Positions 7,707-14,237 of a DNA stretch of 24,348 nt are shown one piece after another. Below the pieces are notes generated by a model, which saw only the letters and a list, made by a program, of their open reading frames with translations, was not told the DNA's origin and made no database searches. The stretch lies in NCBI GenBank assembly GCA_964542055.1, contig CAZITB010000031.1, positions 1 to 24,348 of the forward strand, read 5' to 3'. Source of the stretch: CAZITB01 sp964542055 (GTDB lineage: Bacteria > Planctomycetota > Phycisphaerae > Sedimentisphaerales > CAMDDF01). A program made the position numbers and the translations under genes. Each line of letters begins with the position of its first letter. The first letter of the stretch is position 1.

Positions 7707-8486
7707 CTACCACTTTTTGCGGATAGGTACATTCGCTGCAATGCAATCATCCTTTATCTGCTTGATGGTATATTCGCCTGTATGGATCATGCTGGCAATT
7801 ATAGCAGCATCTGCTTTGCCATTTGTGAAAACATCAACCAAGTGCTGTGAACTCCCCGCTCCGCCCGATGCCACAACCGGAATTTTAACATTCTCAGCTA
7901 TCATCCTGGTCAAATTTATCTCGTAACCCTGCCGAGTACCATCGGCATCAACGCTGTTGACCACAATTTCACCCACGCCCAGATCTTCAGCCCTTTTTGC
8001 CCATTCCAGCCCATCCATGCCGGTCATCTCACGAAAACCTCGAATCGTTATCTCATAGCCCGACGGAAACTTTTCCCGGTTAACCACCGCAACCGGATCC
8101 ATCCCAAGCACGATACATTGCGAGCCGAATTCCTTTGCCCCTTGGGCGATAATATCCGGATTACGCACCGCAAGCGAATTAACCGAAACCTTCTCAGCAC
8201 CCGCAAGCAGCACCCGCCGCATATCCTCAAGCTTCTCAATCCCGCCACCGACCGAAAACGGAATATGCACCACTTTGGCGACTTCGTTTACCATTTCAAT
8301 ATCTATCGGCCTGCCCTCTGCCGAAGCGGTAATATCATAAAAAACAAGCTCATCACATCCGCCGTCACTATAAGCGACCGCCATTTCTACAGGATCGCCA
8401 AGATCGACGTTATTTTGAAACTTCACGCCCTTGGTTACAACTTTATTCCTTACATCCAGACACGGTATAATTCTTTTTGTCAGCAT
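7707..8486 (-). CDS. hisF: Imidazole glycerol phosphate synthase, cyclase subunit HisF
   Basis: At 259 residues this is normal HisF length, a TIM barrel that joins ammonia from HisH to PRFAR, giving imidazole glycerol phosphate and AICAR in histidine synthesis. Visible features are Ile-Ile-Pro-Cys-Leu-Asp-Val with catalytic D11, the phosphate-binding Val-Gly-Gly-Gly-Ile, Asn-Ser-Val-Asp-Ala-Asp-Gly-Thr carrying the second acidic site, and Ala-Ser-Gly-Gly-Ala-Gly. Compared with textbook HisF, the middle region (Gly-Met-Asp-Pro-Val) and Phe-Tyr-Asp-Ile-Thr-Ala-Ser differ slightly, so this is a somewhat divergent branch. The start overlaps the hisH stop by 7 bases, which fits a two-subunit complex made from coupled genes. 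No other his genes are in the window. Confidence 0.93.
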   Translation of the reverse strand: MLTKRIIPCLDVRNKVVTKGVKFQNNVDLGDPVEMAVAYSDGGCDELVFYDITASAEGRPIDIEMVNEVAKVVHIPFSVGGGIEKLEDMRRVLLAGAEKVSVNSLAVRNPDIIAQGAKEFGSQCIVLGMDPVAVVNREKFPSGYEITIRGFREMTGMDGLEWAKRAEDLGVGEIVVNSVDADGTRQGYEINLTRMIAENVKIPVVASGGAGSSQHLVDVFTNGKADAAIIASMIHTGEYTIKQIKDDCIAANVPIRKKW

Positions 8487-9109
8487 TTTCCATCCCAGTT
8501 ACAAAAATTTTCAAGCAATTTTAGTCCGATCCTTCCCGACCGCTCAGGGTGGAACTGCGTCAAAACCAAATTATCTGCCCCTGCACAGCTGGCAAATTCC
8601 ACATCCGCATAATCGGTCTTGCCGATTATATCTCCATCATTGTCTGGCCAAGGATAATAGCTGTGAACAAAATAAAATTCGCTTTTATTCTCAATCCCCT
8701 CAAAAATCGGATGTTCCCTCACCTGTTCAACAGCATTCCATCCCATCTGCGGAATCTTATCCAGCGGATTACTCGGTGTAAACCGTTTCACTTTTCCCGG
8801 CAAAAGCCCCATACATTCGGTCCCGTCATTTTCTTCACTAAAATCAAAGCTAAGCTGCATCCCGATACAAATCCCCAAAAAAGGAACCCCCTCAGCAATA
8901 ATCTCTTTAACAGGCTCGATCAAATCCAGCTTTCGAAGATTGGCCATTGCCGATTTTGCCGCCCCAACCCCCGGGAAAATCACCCTCTCAGCAGCCAGAA
9001 CTTTCTCCTTTTTGTCAGTAATCTCGACCTCAAATCCGATATGTTCCAGCCCAAGCTGCACACTGGTGAGATTCCCTGCCTTATAATCAATAATCGTAAT
9101 CATCTTCAA
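8480..9109 (-). CDS. hisH: Imidazole glycerol phosphate synthase, glutaminase subunit HisH
   Basis: The 209-residue class I glutamine amidotransferase releases ammonia from glutamine for HisF. The nucleophile Cys sits in Gly-Ile-Cys-Ile-Gly-Met-Gln, the His and Glu of the triad are in Gln-Phe-His-Pro-Glu-Arg-Ser, and the oxyanion region is Pro-Gly-Val-Gly. Two starts are possible, ATG 9109 or ATG 9103 (Met1 and Met3); the family usually begins right at Ile-Thr-Ile-Ile-Asp-Tyr, so either fits. The gene is first in a hisH-hisF operon read from the promoter at 9129-9156. Confidence 0.94.
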   Translation of the reverse strand: MKMITIIDYKAGNLTSVQLGLEHIGFEVEITDKKEKVLAAERVIFPGVGAAKSAMANLRKLDLIEPVKEIIAEGVPFLGICIGMQLSFDFSEENDGTECMGLLPGKVKRFTPSNPLDKIPQMGWNAVEQVREHPIFEGIENKSEFYFVHSYYPWPDNDGDIIGKTDYADVEFASCAGADNLVLTQFHPERSGRIGLKLLENFCNWDGKC

Positions 9110-9128
9110 ACCTTAAAATCAAAACCGG

Positions 9129-9156
9129 AGTATATCAAAAAAATGTCCCCGGTCAA
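9129..9156 (-). promoter_or_regulatory. Sigma-70-type promoter of hisHF
   Basis: Minus strand: TTGACC (9156-9151), a 16-base spacer and TATACT (9134-9129), each box matching five of six consensus positions. The predicted start near 9122 gives a short leader of about 13 bases before the hisH ATG. Confidence 0.5.
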
Positions 9157-9170
9157 AACAAAAACAAACC

Positions 9171-9199
9171 TTGCGATTTTCGGCCCAATAGTTTAAAAT
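9171..9199 (+). promoter_or_regulatory. Sigma-70-type promoter of the 9242-tsaD-larB-nnrD operon
   Basis: TTGCGA (9171-9176), a 17-base spacer and TAAAAT (9194-9199). The expected start near 9206 gives a leader of about 36 bases that carries the AGGAGG SD at 9231-9236. It is back to back with the hisHF promoter. Confidence 0.45.
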
Positions 9200-9230
9200 A
9201 AGCTCCAAACGTCCTAAATCTTAAATATAC

Positions 9231-9236
9231 AGGAGG
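9231..9236 (+). promoter_or_regulatory. Strong Shine-Dalgarno sequence
   Basis: A perfect AGGAGG lies 5 bases before the ATG at 9242. It fixes the start of the small cysteine protein and supports it as a real, well-translated gene in a genome where many genes here lack an SD. Confidence 0.75.
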
Positions 9237-9241
9237 TTACA

Positions 9242-9520
9242 ATGAATCATTCAGAAAAGGAAACATGCATTTACTGTAAATTCTACAAACAAACCCGCAT
9301 TGAGCACGGCCAGTGCAGATGTCAGCCCCCCGTCGGCGTAGGCGAAAATTTCGTAGGAAAATGGCCGGAAGTGGCAGACACATACTGGTGTGGAGAATTC
9401 CAGAAAGGCGAAGGCTCGCCCCAACGCGTCTCGGCCATGAACTACGTCCCACGTCCAAAACCCCAAGCCGCCCAAACAAAACAGCCTGCACCTCAACAAA
9501 GGACTAATCCGCAACAATAA
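9242..9520 (+). CDS. Small five-cysteine putative metal-binding protein with Pro/Gln-rich tail
   Basis: The 92-residue protein has a compact N-terminal module with C9-x2-C12, C25-x-C27 and C50, framed by Lys-Phe-Tyr, Pro-Pro-Val, Trp-Pro and Trp-Cys-Gly-Glu-Phe. This pattern (Cys-x2-Cys...Cys-Arg...Pro-Pro...Trp-Pro...Trp-Cys-Gly-Glu-Phe) recurs in small bacterial proteins of unknown role and suggests a zinc or iron site. The last 30 residues are low-complexity, rich in Pro, Gln and Lys, and probably disordered. It leads an operon: tsaD begins 2 bases after its stop. No function is claimed. Confidence 0.72.
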   Translation: MNHSEKETCIYCKFYKQTRIEHGQCRCQPPVGVGENFVGKWPEVADTYWCGEFQKGEGSPQRVSAMNYVPRPKPQAAQTKQPAPQQRTNPQQ

Positions 9521-9522
9521 TC

Positions 9523-10551
9523 ATGAAAACAGACATCAATATACTCGGCATAGAAACAAGCTGTGACGAAACCGCTGCAGCTATAGTAACAAACGCAACA
9601 GAAGTCAAATCATCGGTTGTGGCATCGCAAGCCAAGCTGCACGAAAAATACGGCGGCGTCGTACCTGAAATCGCTTCACGCGCGCACGTCGAAAACATCT
9701 ATCCCGTTATCCACCAAGCCATCGAACAGTCGGGCCTTTCTGCTGATGATATCGACGCAATTGCCGTCGCCAACCAGCCGGGCCTTTCGGTAGCACTGGT
9801 AGTCGGCGTTACAGCGGCAAAAACTCTTGCCATGATGTGGCAAAAACCGTTAATCGCGGTCAACCATATCCATGCTCACATGCAGTCGGCACTGATCGAA
9901 GCATCGCATCTGGAACTGCCCGCTGTCGCGCTTATCGTCTCGGGAGGCCATACTTCTTTATATGATTGCGAATCGGCACTGGACTTCAAACTGATGGGCT
10001 CAACAATTGACGATGCCGCAGGCGAAGCATTCGATAAAGTGGCAACAATTCTAAAGCTGCCGTATCCCGGCGGGCCAAACATCGAAAAAGCCGCAAAAGA
10101 AGGTAACCCCAAAGCAGTCAACTTCCCTCGCTCAATGCTCAAAAGGGACTCGCTCGACTTTTCGTTTAGCGGTCTAAAAACTGCCGTTCTCTATCACTGC
10201 CAGGGTCAGGACATGAAAGGCTCTTCAAAGGTCCCTCAAATGTCTCCGCAGCAAGTTGCGGATATTGCAGCTTCCTTCCAGGCTGCCGTGATCGATGTCC
10301 TCGTTGCCAAATTAAAAAGAGCCGCCGAAAAAACCTGCGCAAAAACTATCCTGCTCGGCGGAGGCGTAGCCGCCAATTCCGCTTTGCGTGAAGCTATGGA
10401 AAAAATGGCAGCCGAAATAAATTGCAAATTGCTTGTGGCTCCTCGAAAATACTGCACCGATAACGGTGTAATGATCGCCTCGCTTGCCTATCACAAGTTC
10501 AATGCCCGGCTATTTGCTGATCTTTCACTTGAATCGAAAGCAACAATCTGA
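9523..10551 (+). CDS. tsaD: tRNA N6-threonylcarbamoyladenosine transferase TsaD
   Basis: At 342 residues this is the universal Kae1/TsaD protein, which moves the threonylcarbamoyl group from its AMP adduct to A37 of ANN-reading tRNAs. It shows the N-terminal Gly-Ile-Glu-Thr-Ser-Cys-Asp-Glu-Thr signature, metal ligands H115 and H119 (in His-Ile-His-Ala-His), the nucleotide-binding Gly-Gly-Gly-Val-Ala-Ala-Asn and D313 in Cys-Thr-Asp-Asn-Gly. The start is set by the spacing of 2 bases from the upstream gene. Its stop overlaps the larB start by 1 base (TGATG), suggesting translational coupling. TsaB, TsaC and TsaE are not in the window. Confidence 0.96.
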   Translation: MKTDINILGIETSCDETAAAIVTNATEVKSSVVASQAKLHEKYGGVVPEIASRAHVENIYPVIHQAIEQSGLSADDIDAIAVANQPGLSVALVVGVTAAKTLAMMWQKPLIAVNHIHAHMQSALIEASHLELPAVALIVSGGHTSLYDCESALDFKLMGSTIDDAAGEAFDKVATILKLPYPGGPNIEKAAKEGNPKAVNFPRSMLKRDSLDFSFSGLKTAVLYHCQGQDMKGSSKVPQMSPQQVADIAASFQAAVIDVLVAKLKRAAEKTCAKTILLGGGVAANSALREAMEKMAAEINCKLLVAPRKYCTDNGVMIASLAYHKFNARLFADLSLESKATI

Positions 10552-11315
10552 TGAATACTGAATTATTGAAACAACTTTTATCAAAAGTAAAAGACGGCAC
10601 CGTCGATGTTGACTCTGCGATAACCCAGCTTCGCCATCTGCCGTTTAAAGATTTAGGCTTTGCCCGGATCGACCACCACCGTCACATCCGCTGCGGCTTT
10701 CCCGAAGTCATATATTGCCCCGGCAAGTCCGACGATGAAATCGCCAGAATTTTCGATCACCTCGCACAAACCGGCAACAATGTTCTTGCTACTCGCGCTA
10801 ACCCCCAAACTTTCGAAGCCGTAAAAGCGAAATGCAGCGATCCGAATCTGAAATACAACGAACGAGCCAAAGCCATCACCCTCGAGCAAAAACATGTAGA
10901 ACCAAAAGAAGGCGTCGTTGTCGTCTCTGCCGGAACCGCTGATGGCCCCATCGCTCTCGAAGCGGCAATTACCGCCGAAATGATGGGTCAAAAAATTGAA
11001 CTTCTCCGCGATGTCGGAGTCGCCGGTCTCCATCGACTGCTCGGCAGCGTAGAACTCCTCCACAAAGCCAATGTAATCGTTGTAGTAGCAGGCATGGAAG
11101 GGGCCCTCGCAAGCGTAGTCGGCGGACTCGTTGACTGCCCCGTCATCGCTGTTCCCACAAGCGTCGGCTACGGCGCAAGCTTTAACGGCATATCTGCACT
11201 GCTTACCATGCTAAACAGCTGTGCCAGCGGCGTTACCGTAGTAAATATTGACAACGGCTTCGGCGCAGGCTATACCGCAAGTTTGATCAACGAAAAAATT
11301 CACGGTGCCAGATGA
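10551..11315 (+). CDS. larB: LarB-type AIR-carboxylase-domain protein (nickel-pincer cofactor pathway)
   Basis: The 254-residue protein has a helical N-terminal section (about 1-110) and a PurE-like domain (about 115-250) with Val-Ser-Ala-Gly-Thr-Ala-Asp, Val-Ala-Gly-Met-Glu-Gly-Ala-Leu-Ala and Val-Pro-Thr-Ser-Val-Gly-Tyr-Gly. This is the LarB pattern. LarB carboxylates the pyridinium ring of nicotinic acid adenine dinucleotide and cleaves its phosphoanhydride, the first step to the nickel-pincer cofactor of lactate racemase-type enzymes. LarC, LarE and LarA are not nearby, so larB is an orphan here. It overlaps tsaD by 1 base and nnrD by 4 (ATGA). Confidence 0.9.
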   Translation: MNTELLKQLLSKVKDGTVDVDSAITQLRHLPFKDLGFARIDHHRHIRCGFPEVIYCPGKSDDEIARIFDHLAQTGNNVLATRANPQTFEAVKAKCSDPNLKYNERAKAITLEQKHVEPKEGVVVVSAGTADGPIALEAAITAEMMGQKIELLRDVGVAGLHRLLGSVELLHKANVIVVVAGMEGALASVVGGLVDCPVIAVPTSVGYGASFNGISALLTMLNSCASGVTVVNIDNGFGAGYTASLINEKIHGAR

Positions 11316-12151
11316 AACAGCTAACCGAAATACCCCAATTGCCCCAACGCGACTCGCAAAGCCATAAAGGAACTTACGGCAAAGTGCTGATAATCGGCGG
11401 CAGTTTCTCTATGACCGGCGCACCTTCATTGGTCGGCAAATCTGCACTTCGTACAGGTTCCGGGCTGGTTAGACTTGCAATTCCCCAAAGCGTTTTGCCG
11501 ATTGTTGCCGCACTCGAACCATGCTACACAATGGTCCCGCTTGCAGAAGACCAAAACGGCCAAATTTCCGTTCAAGCCATAGAAACTGTTCTAAATTCAA
11601 TAAATCAAAATGATGTCATAGCATTCGGCCCCGGCTGCGGTATCAGTGATGGCGTAAGGTTTATACTCGAACAAATCCTAAAGCTACCCATAAAACTTGT
11701 GATAGATGCAGATGGGCTCAACAATCTTTCTAGTATCTATAATTGGCATGATATAAAAAAAGCAAGCCTTATCCTGACCCCTCATCCCGGCGAAATGAAA
11801 AGAATATGGAAATCTGTATTTCGTGATAAAATGCCCGATGACCGGGTAAAAACCGCTTGCACCTATGCCGCCCAGACAAACTCCACCGTCGTTCTCAAAG
11901 GCCATCAAACTGTAGTGGCTGATTCGCAAAACTATTACATCAACCAAACCGGTAACCCCGGAATGGCAAGCGCCGGAACCGGCGATGTACTTACCGGGAT
12001 GATAACCTCTCTGTGGGGCCAGGGCGTTAATGCATTCGACTCAGCGGTTGCCGGAGTTTACCATCACGGTCTCGCAGGCGACAGGGCAGCCAAGGCACGA
12101 ACCCAGGCATCAATGATTGCAACCGACCTGATCGACAACATCAGAATATAA
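11312..12151 (+). CDS. nnrD: ADP-dependent (S)-NAD(P)H-hydrate dehydratase
   Basis: The 279-residue protein is the ribokinase-like dehydratase that repairs hydrated NADH and NADPH using ADP. Key features are Gly-Lys-Val-Leu-Ile-Ile-Gly-Gly-Ser near the start, Ala-Phe-Gly-Pro-Gly-Cys-Gly, Thr-Pro-His-Pro-Gly-Glu-Met, and Ser-Ala-Gly-Thr-Gly-Asp-Val-Leu-Thr-Gly with the catalytic Asp. Length fits the dehydratase alone; the NnrE epimerase domain that is often fused in front is absent. The ATG overlaps the larB stop. The stop codon touches the 25-bp repeat at the assembly join, so anything downstream in the operon must be read with care. Confidence 0.93.
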   Translation: MKQLTEIPQLPQRDSQSHKGTYGKVLIIGGSFSMTGAPSLVGKSALRTGSGLVRLAIPQSVLPIVAALEPCYTMVPLAEDQNGQISVQAIETVLNSINQNDVIAFGPGCGISDGVRFILEQILKLPIKLVIDADGLNNLSSIYNWHDIKKASLILTPHPGEMKRIWKSVFRDKMPDDRVKTACTYAAQTNSTVVLKGHQTVVADSQNYYINQTGNPGMASAGTGDVLTGMITSLWGQGVNAFDSAVAGVYHHGLAGDRAAKARTQASMIATDLIDNIRI

Positions 12152-12175
12152 AAACTTTTAAATTTTTTTGAACTT
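12151..12175 (+). repeat. 25-bp direct repeat, copy 1 (contig end)
   Basis: An AT-rich 25-base sequence identical to 12240-12264 that ends at the N run. The two copies are best read as the shared overlap of two contigs that should have been merged. Confidence 0.9.
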
Positions 12176-12239
12176 NNNNNNNNNNGAGCTCGGCCCCTTC
12201 GACCTCGACGCCGCGCGCCGGGCCATCGCGGCGGTGGAC
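12176..12239. other. Assembly artefact: N gap (12176-12185) plus foreign GC-rich block (12186-12239)
   Basis: Ten N are followed by 54 bases with 43 G or C (80%), far above the neighbourhood. Read in phase from 12186 it gives 18 codons without a stop, all ending in G or C, encoding an Ala/Asp/Arg-rich peptide. That is typical of coding DNA from a high-GC bacterium and unlike anything else in the window. It most likely reached the contig end by chimeric assembly or contamination. Confidence 0.8.
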
Positions 12240-12264
12240 AAAACTTTTAAATTTTTTTGAACTT
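12240..12264 (+). repeat. 25-bp direct repeat, copy 2 (contig start)
   Basis: Exact second copy of 12151-12175. Joining the copies removes 89 bases (10 N, 54 foreign, 25 duplicate) and leaves a natural short spacer between nnrD and the arsR promoter. Confidence 0.9.
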
Positions 12265-12269
12265 ATATA

Positions 12270-12297
12270 TTGACATATCGTAATATTTCGATATTAT
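12270..12297 (+). promoter_or_regulatory. Sigma-70-type promoter of the arsR operon
   Basis: A perfect TTGACA (12270-12275), a 16-base spacer and TATTAT (12292-12297). The predicted start is at about 12304, next to the second in-frame ATG (12305). The first ATG (12296) overlaps the -10 box and cannot be in this transcript. Confidence 0.6.
12275..12294. promoter_or_regulatory. ArsR-type palindromic operator
   Basis: ATATCG-T-AATATT-T-CGATAT is a 20-base palindrome with a mismatch only at the two single T positions. It fills the space between the -35 and -10 boxes of the arsR promoter, so a bound dimer would block RNA polymerase. This is the usual plan of autoregulation in the ArsR/SmtB family. 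Confidence 0.65.
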
Positions 12298-12304
12298 GAT
12301 AAAT

Positions 12305-12619
12305 ATGAAGACCAGATTAAAATTATTAGACAAAGAAATGCTCGAATGTGCCTCCGAATGTCTAAAGCTCCTCGGGCATCCTGTAAGGCTTAGAATTGTC
12401 GATATTTTGACCCAGGGCAGATTTTCTGTAAATGAAATTGCCGAAATATGCGACCTGCCCCAAAATCAGGTAAGCGAACATCTAAGACTGATGAAAGGTC
12501 ACGGACTGCTGGATTTCGAGCGGGATGGCCGAACAGTTTATTATAAAATCGAAAACCCTAATTTACCGGGTATTTTGAATTGTGTTAAAGCTAATTGTAA
12601 AAATAAGAAAGGAAAATGA
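12305..12619 (+). CDS. ArsR/SmtB-family transcriptional repressor
   Basis: About 104 residues (107 from the upstream ATG at 12296) form one winged helix-turn-helix. The start has Leu-Gly-His-Pro-Val-Arg-Leu-Arg-Ile, and the recognition region is Ser-Val-Asn-Glu-Ile-Ala-Glu-Ile-Cys-Asp-Leu-Pro-Gln-Asn-Gln-Val-Ser-Glu-His-Leu. Counted from 12296, cysteines lie at 18, 22, 52, 96 and 101. The CxxxC pair before the DNA-binding domain, one Cys in the recognition region and a C-terminal CxxxxC pair could sense a metal, arsenite or thiol oxidation. The classical ELCVCDL metal motif is only half present (Glu-Ile-Cys-Asp-Leu). The stop overlaps the next gene region. The inducer is unknown; the downstream redox genes favour a thiol or electrophile signal. 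Confidence 0.88.
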   Translation: MKTRLKLLDKEMLECASECLKLLGHPVRLRIVDILTQGRFSVNEIAEICDLPQNQVSEHLRLMKGHGLLDFERDGRTVYYKIENPNLPGILNCVKANCKNKKGK

Positions 12620-12621
12620 TC

Positions 12622-12960
12622 ATGAGCCAAGCTAAAGAATTCTATGAAAATTTCGACAAAGGTATGGGAAAAGTTCAAAAAGAAGCTCCCGAAACCGTAA
12701 ACGCCTTTATGGGCCTCTTCCAGAAGACTATGGGTCAAGGTGCTTTATCTGTTCTTGAGAAAGAATTGATTGCCCTTGCAATCGGCATAGCGGTAAGGTG
12801 CGAACCCTGTGTTTTGATGCACGTAAAAAAAGCAATAGCTGCCGGAGCAACCAGAGAGCAGATCATCGAAACCGCCCAGGTCGTAGTTATGATGCAGGGC
12901 GGCCCTGGTTTCGTACACATGCCGATGGTCTTTGAAGCTCTGGAAGCAAACGGACTCTAA
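12622..12960 (+). CDS. Carboxymuconolactone decarboxylase/AhpD-like CxxC protein
   Basis: The 112-residue protein (114 from ATG 12616) has the all-helical AhpD-like fold signature: Glu-Lys-Glu-Leu-Ile-Ala-Leu-Ala-Ile-Gly, then Arg-Cys-Glu-Pro-Cys-Val-Leu-Met-His-Val with a CxxC pair and a following His, and a Gly-Ala-Thr-Arg-Glu-Gln-Ile turn. In AhpD the CxxC pair reduces peroxiredoxin; many relatives have no proven role. The AAAGGA at 12608-12613 is 8 bases from ATG 12622 but only 2 from ATG 12616, so 12622 is preferred. It is the second gene of the arsR operon and is likely induced with it. Confidence 0.86.
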   Translation: MSQAKEFYENFDKGMGKVQKEAPETVNAFMGLFQKTMGQGALSVLEKELIALAIGIAVRCEPCVLMHVKKAIAAGATREQIIETAQVVVMMQGGPGFVHMPMVFEALEANGL

Positions 12961-12978
12961 TTTAAAGGGAGATTTTGG

Positions 12979-13329
12979 ATGATTCAAAATATTGCAGAAG
13001 GTTATTTTCAAGGAAAAGAACGCTTTAATTGTGCCCAGGCGGTCTTAAAAACTTTTCAGCAAACTCATTGCGTAGATGATTCCAAAATTGACAAGTACAA
13101 AAAAATGGGCGGCGGCCGAGCTGAAAACGGCCTTTGCGGCGCTCTTTACAGTGCCAAAGAACTGGTCGATGAGCAAACTTTTGAAAAAATCGAAAGTGAC
13201 TTCATCGATCAGGCCGGCTCAAATAAATGCAGGGAAATTAGAAAACTAAATCAGGTTCACTGCATTCAATGCGTATCGATTGCTGCCGAATTAGTTGATC
13301 TTCACGGAAAGCATGATGCAAAAAAATAG
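12979..13329 (+). CDS. C_GCAxxG_C_C family protein
   Basis: The 116-residue protein has six cysteines, C18, C31, C53, C84, C95 and C98. They sit in Phe-Asn-Cys-Ala-Gln-Ala-Val, Gly-Leu-Cys-Gly-Ala-Leu, Lys-Cys-Arg-Glu and His-Cys-Ile-Gln-Cys-Val. This is the pattern of the C_GCAxxG_C_C family, whose members are probably redox-active or metal-binding and often sit beside redox or metalloid genes. An AAAGGGAG SD (about 12963-12970) lies before the ATG, 18 bases after the AhpD-like gene, so it is the third gene of the arsR operon. Its reaction is unknown. Confidence 0.84.
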   Translation: MIQNIAEGYFQGKERFNCAQAVLKTFQQTHCVDDSKIDKYKKMGGGRAENGLCGALYSAKELVDEQTFEKIESDFIDQAGSNKCREIRKLNQVHCIQCVSIAAELVDLHGKHDAKK

Positions 13330-13345
13330 TTATTTCGAATTTTGG

Positions 13346-13374
13346 TTGCAAAAATCAGCAAAATTGGACATCAT
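13346..13374 (+). promoter_or_regulatory. Weak candidate promoter of the HAD-M48 pair
   Basis: TTGCAA (13346-13351), a 17-base spacer and CATCAT (13369-13374), each box matching four of six positions. The -10 box ends 8 bases before the ATG at 13383, matching the leaderless spacing seen elsewhere in the window. Confidence 0.25.
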
Positions 13375-13382
13375 TAACAGTA

Positions 13383-14237
13383 ATGACAAGGCCAAAATTA
13401 TATATTTCTGATCTTGATGGAACTTTGCTGGATAGCACTGCAAAATTAAGCGACTTTGCATTCGATAACCTTTCTAACCTTATGGAAAACGGTATCGATT
13501 TTACCATTGCCACCGCTCGCAGCATTGTTTCGGCCAGAGAAATCCTCCGCGGCCTCCACATCCGAATACCAATCATCGAAATAAACGGCGCTCTAATATC
13601 CGATTTGACAACCGGCATACATCATACAATAAACCACATCCCCAAAGAAACGGTCGAAAAGTTATATACACATATTGCCGACCACGGCTGTCATCCATTT
13701 ATATCCAGCTTCGACGGCAAAAGGGACAACTTGTATTATCAGAAAGTCGCAAATGACGGAATGAAGTGGTTCCTCGGCGACGATACCGAAGACCATGCCA
13801 AAAGGGTACGATTTGCAGGCAACATCGCCGATGCCTTCACCGAAGACGTGGTATGCATCACGGTTATCGACCAGGAGCCGGTTATGGCCAAATTATCTGA
13901 AAAATTGAAAACAGAATTCACCGATGAGCTCGAAAACCATTTTTTCCAGAACCCATACTGCCGCCAATGGTACTGGCTGACCATACATGACCGCAGATCA
14001 TGCAAAGCCAAAGGTGTCAAACAGCTTGCAAAAAAATTGGGATACCCTCTGGAAGATGTTGTCGTTTTCGGAGACGGCCTCAATGATATAGAAATGATGA
14101 AATTAAATCGCCACGGCGTACACACTGTGGCCGTCGGCAATGCTCTCGATGAAGTCAAAGAACTTGCCAGCGAAGTTATAGATTCAAATGAAGATAATGC
14201 AGTCGTAAACTATATTTTAAAGGAGGCAAATCTATGA
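13383..14237 (+). CDS. Cof-type HAD-superfamily phosphatase
   Basis: The 284-residue hydrolase has motif I Asp-Leu-Asp-Gly-Thr with nucleophile D10 and general acid D12, and motif IV Phe-Gly-Asp-Gly-Leu-Asn-Asp near residue 230. A large cap domain sits between them, as in class IIB (Cof) enzymes. These remove phosphate from sugar phosphates, pyridoxal phosphate or similar metabolites, and the exact substrate cannot be read from sequence. No SD is seen. Its stop overlaps the M48 protease start (ATGA), so the two are probably coupled. Confidence 0.88.
   Translation: MTRPKLYISDLDGTLLDSTAKLSDFAFDNLSNLMENGIDFTIATARSIVSAREILRGLHIRIPIIEINGALISDLTTGIHHTINHIPKETVEKLYTHIADHGCHPFISSFDGKRDNLYYQKVANDGMKWFLGDDTEDHAKRVRFAGNIADAFTEDVVCITVIDQEPVMAKLSEKLKTEFTDELENHFFQNPYCRQWYWLTIHDRRSCKAKGVKQLAKKLGYPLEDVVVFGDGLNDIEMMKLNRHGVHTVAVGNALDEVKELASEVIDSNEDNAVVNYILKEANL

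Noticed and set aside
8118..8612. 164-codon open frame on the + strand across hisF/hisH
   Set aside because: Antisense shadow of hisF, no domain or start signal.
8549..9196. 215-codon open frame on the + strand across hisH
   Set aside because: It lies antisense to a clear hisH, has the odd composition of a shadow frame and matches no family.
10653..11063. 136-codon open frame on the - strand inside larB
   Set aside because: Antisense shadow of larB with no SD, promoter or recognisable motif.
12186..12239. Horizontally acquired gene fragment or mobile-element scar
   Set aside because: It abuts an N run and a duplicated contig end, so an assembly chimera is a much simpler explanation.
13338..13365. 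Inverted repeat AATTTTG-N14-CAAAATT before the HAD gene as a terminator
   Set aside because: AT-only stem of 7 pairs with no T tract after it; probably chance in AT-rich spacer.
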